From positions 1,612,001 to 1,676,000 of the forward strand of contig JAJQJQ010000016.1 in assembly GCA_028622995.1 (NCBI GenBank): a stretch of 64,000 nucleotides of DNA, read 5' to 3'. A program made the position numbers and the translations under genes. This DNA is from Panagrolaimus kolymaensis (taxonomy: Eukaryota; Nematoda; Chromadorea; Rhabditida; Panagrolaimidae). The notes below the pieces were generated by a model. The model saw only the letters and a list, made by a program, of their open reading frames with translations. It had not been told where the DNA came from and did no database searches. Below are positions 55,114 through 64,000 of this stretch, one piece after another (the stretch's first letter is position 1; the number at the start of each line of letters is the position of its first letter).

Positions 55114-55958
55114 TTTTTGAAGAGTCCGTAATCGTTTGAAGCGCAACTACAATTATTGAAAACACCACCAAATCCGTAACGATCCTAAAAAAATAGGAAA
55201 TTAAGAAAGGGAATAGAAGGATAAATAAAGTAAAATCGAGTGTGTCATTTATTTTGCGCACCTGTAAAATGAGATCTATCGTTTAAAGTCTTTAGGTAAA
55301 AGAAGAAGAAGAAAAAAGATAAGAAACACCGCCCCGGAAAAAATAGATGGTTAATTTCGTCTGAGGCTGTCACCTCTGTATATGAAGGTGTCGGCTCGTG
55401 TCTGCCCTTTAGGGCGCCACAAGATCGCGCTCGCTCTTGCTCTCATATCATTAACGTTTCATCAGTAAAATTAAATTAGTTTTACGTGATTTTCTATTTA
55501 TAAAAAGAAGGAAGAAATTTTTTAGTTGCATGAGCTTGAAATTTCTTACTCTTGAAAAAAGCCACTTTTGGCGATGACAGCTCGTCCTCGGCTGAAGCAA
55601 AGCGCTTTATCGACAATGCCATGGTCATAACTATCATTATTTTTTTGTTGCTAATTTTAACCACAAGATTTTCTGATTAATGAACTTATGGAAAACAACA
55701 AAAAAATCGAAAACTTACTTTATTTCCTGCCGACGATCCTTGGTTGCCGCCGACACCAGCGCCATTACCGAACATACCAGCTGACCCAGCACCAATCCCT
55801 CCAACACCACGGGTGCTCCATGAGCCGCTACCATGAGAACTGCTGATAGCAAGTCCAGAAATTCCTCCGCCACCAATGGCATATGTACCACCTGCGGAAG
55901 TTGATTGAAGATCAGAAAGGGCAAGACCAGTGCGAGGTGATTGTGGTTCAGGCAACAT
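55110..55958 (-). CDS. Gly/Ser-rich small protein, stop overlaps next start
   Basis: Two exons (55958-55719, 55184-55110) give 104 residues. It starts MLPEPQSPRTG and is mostly Gly/Ser (GGGGISGL, GVGGIGAGSAG), ending DRYGFGGVFNNCSCASNDYG with LFKK. The reading frame continues upstream of the Met to an acceptor at 55989-55990, giving LLVASQFISK, which looks like the end of a signal peptide; its first exon was not found. The final TGA (55112-55110) overlaps the ATG of the DB-module gene by two bases. A structural or matrix role is suggested only by composition. The 534-bp intron may carry the DB gene's promoter. Confidence 0.55.
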
Positions 55959-55988
55959 TTTTGAAATAAACTGGGAAGCAACTAATAG

Positions 55989-58900
55989 CTGTAAATATTA
56001 AAATAATGAATAGAATGATTTAATTATTTTAAAATTTAAAAAAAAGTGTGAAAATTTTGCTAGATTGATCGCGTGGATAGGACAAGATCGCCGACATGAA
56101 GGCGGAGACAAATTTTTTTTGAAAAAAAAGAAATAGTCTTTTTTTTAATAGCTTAGAAATAAATAATTTTAAGTGGAAAAGAATAAGCTATCGTAGTGAC
56201 ATGGCACGCCATACTTAGCTGTAATAAATAAAAGGAGTTAGTAAAGTTAAGATTTATGATATTCACCTTGGAAAGAAAGAGAAATAAAAAAGGAAAAACT
56301 GAAGGTTAAGGGCAAAAGTTTGTTTTGAGATTTTATTTAAGTATGAGCGCGTATCCCGAAGAAATTCAGCCTGCCTTAAAATGAATTATGCGAATTTGAA
56401 AAATCGGAGGGCTTTAATCGGCCTAAACATTGCTCCGCCCATTATAAAATTTCCCAAGGGTAACTAACTATCCCAATACAGGCTATCGCCGATATTTTAT
56501 ACTCTCGCTTGACCATGAAACTTTCTCTAGGATAAAATACAACAATAAAAAAATTTTTGCTTCCGTACGTATCATTTTAGAGGAAATGTTAGAAATTTCT
56601 AACACACTAATTTCAGCGAGATAATAGAATATAAATTGCGAAATAACCACTAAAAGTATTGTTTTTGCATTAAAAATTTATCATTATAGCCTCAGGGTAT
56701 TTTCGGATTAAATACAGTTTTTCGTTGAAGCGACTTTCCGGTTATACACATTTTTCTAGAGAGAAAAAATAAGAAAGAAAAACAACAATATTTATAATGA
56801 AAATCACTGTAATTCTCAGCAAATTTATATCAAAATTTTTAATAATATTTTTGGTGGATAAACCTGGCCGATTTGTGCTTTCAAATAAATTTCAATTTTT
56901 TTAAAATTGAGATTGAAAAATGCCCTTGAACTTTTTGAAGAAAAGAAAAAATGTGAAATCCGCGATATGTCGTTGTGATTCTCTCCAGATCTTGTCATTG
57001 ATGGTGTCGGTTGTGCAACCGCGTACCATTTAGAGACAATTTGGGGAAAAATAGAAAAAAAGCAAGAGCAACAGGGCCGAGAAAAGCAGGAAAAAGAATT
57101 AGGTCAGTGGTTCTCGACTTGACCCGGTATCCTAATTGACGCAATAATACCAAATAAATACATACATATATGTGTACATTTCCAATTAAAAACAGGTGAC
57201 GACGAAGAGAATTGGTAAAAACATTCATTCAAAATAGTGAATGTCATCAGTCAGATTTCTGGACAACAACAAAAACTTAGATTAACGTGGATAATTAAAA
57301 CATCTTTTTTTCTCTTTCTTTCGCTTTTGAATATCCTCTCAAAAATGATTTTAATTTTAAAAAATGGTTTCAAGCAAGTAAAAATAGGAGGGAAAACGTC
57401 ATGGTCAAGTTCAAAAATTTTATCGGAGCAAAAATAGAGGGGGTCGACGGCCGAGGATGCGCGAAAAAAAATTTCTTGAGACAGCCGATGTTAGTGCCAG
57501 TCGCGTGTCCCACTTTTCACCCATCTCTCAAATACGAGGGAATGAAAAAGCGGAGCCAAAAAAGCGGTGATCCTTCATTTACTACCTTTCGCTGATAATC
57601 ACTTTTGATTTCCAATATACATGGAAAAATAAAAGTTTATCACATGTGTGAAAACTATAGGATAAAAAGATGGAAAGAAATAAAGTTAAAGTCGTTAAAA
57701 TTTCTTCATGGATAGACTTAAATATATCTCTGTTTCCGAAAGAGCAAAAAACACTTACATTATTTGGATAAATGTAAACAAAATCCTTGATCACTTAGAA
57801 GTATTTCTATTTGGCTGATACAGACAACAATTTACGAATCACACTGTTTTCCTTCTAAAAAAGCTTTGGCATATGTAGGCATGTTTATGAAATCATTAAA
57901 TTATCACGCGCATGAATAGTTGTAAGATACCAATTAGGATTACGTAAGATTAACGAAATCCTTTTTTATTTATTTGGATTTAAATAATAACAAACTATAG
58001 AAGGATCAGAGCGAAAGATACCATTGGGCTTTTCAGATAGATATTTAGGCAAAAGTGAAACCAAATCGAAGGACAATGGAAAGCTTTAAAGGCAAAATTT
58101 TAGGGTGGTGAAAGTGCGTCGAAAGCATCGAAAAAAGGCGGACTTCAACTTTTTATTATGAGAATTATACTTTTCTTTTATCTTTTTGTTTCGCAAAAAT
58201 GACGACGTCTCGTTGAGCAACAAAGTTCCGGGATTTTCTTTTATTTTTGTGAAAGCATCACATAAAAAATATGTTGAATAGCAATTACTTCAATATCAGC
58301 TAATAATGCCCTAAAGGCTTTTTTCATTTCCAAAATAACTGAAAAAAGAAATGAAAAAGCAAACGTCTTGAAATTGGTGGACTGCGCAAAAAAAGAAAGA
58401 TAGGATGATTGGGACTTTTTGATGGACACGCCGCAAATGCTTGCTTCTACTTCTAATACTGCCAAAACGCTATGATGCTCCTCGGACAACAGGTTTGAAA
58501 AAAGGAGGAAAAACAATGACCATCGGTGGTGACAAGGCCCTCAGGGGACTGGAACCAATTTTTTTTTTCATTTTGCAAAGCAGGATACTTTTATTATCGG
58601 CCACAAAAACGCGGATCTTTCGCTGAATGTATATTTTTTTTTCACCTTCGTTTTTAGAAAGAAAAAAATTTCTCCTCCGCATGATTCTTCTCTTTTTTCC
58701 ATTTTCATTTTTGCTTTGCTTTTTTGGCTAATAATAATACGTTAGAAGCGTGTTCCATGGAAAAGATTTTAATCAACAGGAAAAATAAAGTCCAAATATA
58801 AATAATAGAGAACCAGTAGAAAGAAGAAAAAAGAAAGACAATGCCCATAAATATGTACGAATAAATTATAACCCCTGAGGGTAAATTTCATTATATGTAT

Positions 58901-59878
58901 TTACAAAAAAATAAAAATAAAACGAAATAAATTCTTTTTCAATGACAATATATCTCGGGATGATGATGACGATATTACGCAAAAATTTGTTAAAAGATAT
59001 GCGTCATCATAATAGGGAAATGGGATAAAGTTTATAATAATCAAAAGATATGATAAATCCTATACAAGGTTATGGTCATTGGCAATTTTTTTCTAAAGAA
59101 AAGCAATTTTTTAACTGAACCTAACTCATTTGATTATTTCATAAAGTTCATAAAGTATACGGAATACGGTATAATAAAAAAAAATATAAGAGAATAATAT
59201 TTTTATTAAATCTTATTTACTGCTCGATATTACATATTATGCCCAAAGGCAAAATGTTAAACAAAAAAGGTAGAATTCATAAATAAAACAATATTATAAA
59301 TTTTTTAATTTTAAACAAGTTGTTTTTTTCACGTGTATTTCATCGTACTACTTTTTTTTCAATTTGGTTAAGGCTACCGCCCGTTTCAAGAAAATAACTT
59401 TAATTCTTTCCGTTATGTCAATAATGGTTAGCAAAAGATCAAATTCCGGATCTAGCCTCCGGCATTAATTCGGGCAAGTTTTTCTCATTCTCTCTCCTGA
59501 TTTCGATTGTATGCTTGCTCAAATTAATTTTAGGCAAAAAGCCAGAATCCCATAGGGGTTTATCGTTTTATTTTTTCACGCAAGTTTTATGCAAGTAATG
59601 TCGCAACTATCGTTTTCCTGACTTTATTTTTAAAAAATGGTTTACCTTCACCCCTTTGCTACTGCGGGCTTTTAAAGCTCGTTAACAATCATTGATCTAT
59701 ATTTTCGCTTTTCATAACAAAGGATGCTTCTTATTTATGTTGACCCGTTCCACAACAAACTCGTCCCACTATTACGTCAATTAATGTCCATCTTTTTTTA
59801 AATTCTAAATATAAGAGAAAATACATTCAAATCACTTTACTTCAAAAAACAAATATAAAACGGTGGTTTAAATAAATT
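55989..59878. other. Long intergenic region without convincing genes
   Basis: 3.9 kb. It likely includes the missing first exon and promoter of the Gly-rich gene and the 3' end of the next minus-strand gene. ORFs at 57401-57595 (plus) and 58241-58516 and 58470-58682 (minus) have no motifs. GC-richer patches occur at about 56380-56500, 57400-57560 and 59370-59750 with no identifiable structure. Confidence 0.4.
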
Positions 59879-61589
59879 CTATAAACGTCGATGAGAGCGA
59901 ATGAGTGTAAAACTTTCTTCAACTCCAGATGAACATGAAGCTACACAAAGTGCTGACATTGAATCTCCACAATCGCATTCTGGAACAGCACAGCGTTGTT
60001 GTTGAACAATAGATGATTTCATTGGAGCGGTGATATTTTCAAGTTGCATCAAAACGTTTTCACATGTTGAGAGAATTTGTAAAACTCGATCTTCCTCTTC
60101 ATCTTCTGAAAAATAAAGTTTATACTTTATTCTTTAATTACAACAAAAAAAATGATACCATTAGCTTCAGAAATCGTGTCATGATGATCTCTGCAAGAAA
60201 CTTGTGGATTGTTGACAATAGTTTCGTCGGCCATCGTTTTAAGCCATCGATCAATTGGTCCATCATGCTCATAGCGACCTCTAAAAACTTTTTCGAATGA
60301 ACGACGAAAATGAATGTTTTTTTCAAATTCAGAAGGTTCTGACGGAAGAATCAATTGCATTTCACTTTCGTCTTCTTCATAAATTTCAGTTCCAATGGAA
60401 TGTTCAGGATAACTTTGCGACGTTACAATATGTGGAGCAAAATTTCGAAGAATTTCTTGTTGATATTCATTTTCATCTGAAAATTTGTTAAGTTTTAATA
60501 TTAGTAGCAGAAATTAGATTTAAAACAAGCTTTTACCATCGCTCCGATAAATAGGAAAATTATGGTGATTATTATCGCCGCCAAACATTTGTTGAAGGTG
60601 TTCGAGTTCTTTATTAACTTCATTCCAAGCTTCTTCGTATTGATTACCATATTCGGATATTTGTGATTCGGGAGTTCGAGATGGCGGTGATGTTGCAATC
60701 ATTTGAGTTGAAGACCATTTGCTTCGAAGTTTCATCATTCGAACTGATTCATCAGCTAAACTTGTAGGTTCAATTTCACGTAATTGAGGTGCAACTGAAG
60801 TTGAAGAAAGAGTTTTACGAACACATCTTCCTGTAGCAAGATTGACAGCGGTTACAGCTCCAGCGTTACAACTCAAATGTAAAACAGATATACGAGGTGA
60901 AGCATTGGGTAATTGCCAAATTGCTTTTTCTATAGCATTACAGTCCAGTTTTTCAGTTGATTGGAAGACACATTTATAAAATGTTGCACGATGAATAGGA
61001 TTGGATCGAAGATGATCTAAAAATAAAATTTAAATTGATTATGCTAACCTATGATATATTTCTAAAGTAATAAACCTACATAGTGGAATTGGCGGAGAAA
61101 ATATTTTTGAAGGGCCTTCGTTTGAAGTTGATGAAGCGGCAGCAGCTTTCACAGGAATGGCATAACCGGATGGAGGCTCAGCTTCTTGCATTTGCATTGA
61201 TTGAATTTTCGGTGAACGTTTTTCATAATTCATCATATAAATTGAAGAAGTTTTCCCTCGAATATTCATAAGTTTTGGAGTTGAAGAAACTAAAAATTGT
61301 TTGGTTAATGGAAACAAGAAAGCAAGAAAAAAAACCATTATGACAATCGCCTGCAGCAAATCTTCGAACATTTCCAACATCAGGACTCCATCCAATAATT
61401 TCATGTTGAAAGCGGTTTGGCGTTGAATAATTTATTGATGGCTTTTGAAGTTCAGTTATTGTAGTACATGGAACCGTTGTTAAAAGCGAACTTGCACTTA
61501 AACTATCAATAACATCACTGCTGAAAAAGGCTTCGTTTATAAAAAATAAATAAAAGAAAATTATACCTTGATATAGATTCTGCTGGCAT
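59879..61589 (-). CDS. Unrecognised 480-residue protein
   Basis: Six exons (61589-61567, 61520-61336, 61289-61080, 61016-60537, 60476-60159, 60105-59879) join in phase. The donor GTAGGT at 61079 is chosen over the next possible GT because it keeps the open frame. The N-terminal ~140 residues are Ser/Pro-rich. Around residues 140-200 is the best candidate domain: HRATFYKCVFQSTEKLDCN, then IEKAIWQLPNASP and ISVLHLSCNAGAVTAVNLAT, predicted alternating helix and strand, perhaps a PTB-like or other signalling fold. Later come long polar helices and a C-terminal Cys cluster (CAVPECDCGDSMSALCSSC). No signal peptide or TM. I do not assign a function. Confidence 0.68.
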
Positions 61590-61803
61590 TTTTTACCGTT
61601 GATAAAAAGGTAAAAAAACAAACAGAAAAATATCTTTGACAAAAAATACATTGAAAGTTGCGAGTGACAAAGCTTGTAAATTTACATATGTTGTTTCCAT
61701 TTAATTTATTTACATATTTCATTCTAAATGCTATTTCGTTTTATTTATATCTTTCAAAAAACGTTGAATTCAAAAGCTATTATAATATTCAGCAGCAAAG
61801 GTG

Positions 61804-63431
61804 ATGATGATTAGCTTGATGAAACTTGGAATTATAGCATTTTGCTTCCTTACTTTTACGATGGCAGAAGATGAAAAGAAATGTTCTCTTCAAAACATTG
61901 AATCAACGCTTCTCGAAGATTTAGAATCGGAGAGACCAAATATTACAAGTTATTGGTTGTTTGCTGTTTCAAATAACTGTTCAATTCAATTTTGGTCAAA
62001 TAAAGAAGCAAAAAAGGGTTTCAATGTGTAAATTTTTTTTGTAGTGTAATTTTAGGATGAATAATAATAACTGAATTTACAGCACTCAAGATAACTCGTC
62101 AACACAATGTGAAACTGCTGAAATTAGTACATCATCTGGAAGAGAATCCGTCAACATTCAAATATTTGCAAAAAATAATCAAACTTTTGAAATTATGGCA
62201 AAAACTTTTAAACGTGAAAACTTATTAAATCTTAGTAAAGATGAATTTCAACTTGATTCAATTTTGAAAATGACAAACGATGATCTTAGGTTCAAGTTTT
62301 CTGTTGTTTACCTTTAGTTTATTTTATTATTTTAGCTTGGAACCCCTTTCTTGCTACCTTATGCCATCGACGAATCAATCTTTTACTGTTTGCATATTTT
62401 ATAATTCAACTGAAAATGTCTTATTATCTGCCATTTATGATTCAAATGGAAAGTTTACAACATTTGTAAGTCGTTTTATACAATTTTTAGGCACCTTTGA
62501 TAATTTTTTGTTTCTCTAATATTTTTTTTTGTATTTCCTGGCTTTAATCATTATCCTTTTTCAGAATCCTGTGCTTGATATTCTTAATCAAACTGAAACT
62601 CTTGCCTCCTTTTTCACCTCAAACTTTTCATCAGTATCATTTCATTTGGATGAATTTCATCAACAGCTATCTGTTTACCTCTCAAACGCGGAAGGAAAAG
62701 TTTTGATTCTTCAAAATAAGCATCTTGCTGAAACTTTTACTTTAATGTTTAAAAGCTTTGCAACAATGACGCTTCTGTTCAATGATCTCGTACCTATATC
62801 ATCATTTGAATCATTTTCAACTCGATTTGATGCTCTTACTTCCATGATTTGTTTTCCTAATATTTGCAAGTAAGAAGTTTTTTAAACTGCTGTTTTTTTA
62901 AATACATAATTATTTAGATGGTATGTGATCCCGATAGTAGCTAATTCGTCTTCGCATATATGTTTCAATGAAATCCAATGGAATCAAGAACCTTATTTCA
63001 AGAAGGTTGGACTCATTTTTAATGATTTTGAATGTAAGTTTGACTTTTTAAAATTTTACCAAGCTAGAATTTGGAGAAAATTTGTTAATACTTTTCATCA
63101 AACCTTTACATTTCTTAAATTTTTAGATGAAATAAGCAAATGGGAATCAAGTGATTGGATTACAATTTTCAAATCGTATGGAAGCGTTTTTATTACCGGG
63201 TTGATTCTGACTGCTGCTTTTTTCTTGGCTATAGGAATAGCATATTGTTTTATTGCAATAATAAAATGTGTAAAATCAGCATTTCGCCATGCTACTGCAC
63301 ATGAATCTCAATCAACATCCGAAACACGTGATCCTGAAATTTCAATGCATTCATCAAATATTTCAAGAAGACAACAATATGTCACTCGTACCGTCGTCGT
63401 TGAACAAAATAATGAAGAAATTGGAAATTGA
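61804..63431 (+). CDS. Type I membrane glycoprotein, unknown family
   Basis: Six exons (61804-62027, 62083-62289, 62336-62465, 62565-62869, 62918-63033, 63127-63431) give 428 residues. A signal peptide (MKLGIIAFCFLTFTMAED) is followed by a ~320-residue ectodomain with many N-glycosylation sequons (NIT, NCS, NSS, NQT, NQS, NST, NFS) and paired cysteines. One TM helix (VFITGLILTAAFFLAIGIAY) precedes a ~70-residue cytosolic tail rich in Ser/His and basic residues with RRQQYVTRTVVVEQNNEE. There is no recognised extracellular domain. It is divergent from the 480-residue gene (about 215 bp between starts). Confidence 0.72.
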
Positions 63432-64000
63432 CATTGTACTTTTAAACTCAAAGTTTTTTTGTCCTACGAAAAAACTTTCGAATAATCATATTTTTTGAAT
63501 AATAATAAATAATAATGTTTTAATTTATGTGGATGTTTTTGATTTTTTTGATCTGTGTTCTGAAAAGTTTTTAGTAAACCAAAATTATTGTTGATTTTAA
63601 ATTTTTAATGTATAATTCATTTTTGAAACTTCATTAGACCTTGTACATACACACTGACGCAGTTTTATCTGAATTCATTTTTAAGTATAAAAAAAACCAG
63701 CCCTTGATTAATAGATTTTAAATAGTCGTGTATTTTTTAAATGAGATTTTTAATGTAGTTCGAATAAACTTGATTAATAAATTTATAATAATACTTAAAA
63801 TAAAAAATATAAATTAATTAAACAGGAGAAACAATCATATATTTTTTGCATCAAAAAGATGAGATTCAAAGTTATTCAGTAAAAACTTCAAAGAATTTAA
63901 CAAAAAAACGATGGCGGTTATCGGAAAGGCAAAACTTTAACGATATAAATTTTCAAAAAATGAAAATAAAAACCGGGATTTGTAAATTTTTATATCAATA
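63432..64000. other. Intergenic, AT-rich
   Basis: 569 bp to the window end. AATAATAAATAATAATG near 63500 probably contains the poly(A) signal of the preceding gene. No ORF or repeat is evident. Confidence 0.45.

Noticed and set aside
58241..58682. Minus-strand ORFs of 70-91 codons
   Set aside because: Somewhat better composition than noise but no Kozak-like start, domain or neighbouring exons.
1..64000. CRISPR arrays, tRNA and rRNA genes
   Set aside because: No regular spaced repeats, no cloverleaf with GTTCGANNC-type T-loop and no rRNA-like segment were recognised on either strand.

Overview
The window is a gene-dense stretch of a nematode nuclear genome. The evidence is AT-rich DNA, many introns of about 45-60 bp with GTAAGT-like donors and TTTTCAG/TTTTTAG acceptors, and nematode-typical families (DB module, MOLO1-like TPM-domain membrane protein, saposin-like peptide, SNF-type SLC6 transporter). 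Several genes have a 3' splice site only 5-20 nt before the ATG, the usual mark of spliced-leader trans-splicing. The species cannot be named. Exon joins were made by hand and checked for phase; every joined CDS is divisible by three.

Left part (1-16.4 kb): the 3' end of the splicing factor MFAP1, a saposin-like secreted peptide, the RUNX transcription factor rnt-1 with nearly 4 kb of 5' flank, ribosomal protein eS27, mitochondrial ATP synthase OSCP, a two-PDZ protein, elongation factor eEF2 and claspin. Claspin is head-to-head with mitochondrial ribosomal protein mL54 across 258 bp.

Middle (17-36 kb): a 1238-residue Gln/Pro-rich protein, ribosomal stalk protein P2, a SEC14/spectrin-repeat protein, the tiny ATP synthase epsilon subunit, an unrecognised 297-residue protein carrying a GC-rich inverted-repeat element in its first intron, a GDSL phospholipase B, a MOLO1-like membrane protein, the ER MIR-domain protein SDF2, and eIF3h. 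Much of the left half is housekeeping translation and ATP synthase machinery.

Right part (36-64 kb) is more accessory: a divergent class A GPCR with a probable mobile-element insertion in its first intron, a small two-TM protein, an SLC6 transporter, two neighbouring 109-residue secreted Cys/Gly/Pro-rich proteins, a single-pass membrane protein with a possible nested gene in its intron, a divergent eIF4E-like protein with a long C-terminal extension, a DB-module secreted protein whose start codon overlaps the stop codon of the upstream Gly-rich ORF, and two unrecognised proteins (480 and 428 aa). Long AT-rich gaps (3.0-6.9, 35.7-38.7, 49.3-51.6 and 56.0-59.9 kb) show no convincing genes.

I found no CRISPR array, rRNA or tRNA. 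The items most worth following are the eIF4E-like protein, the overlapping pair at 55.1 kb, and the two intronic mobile-element candidates.
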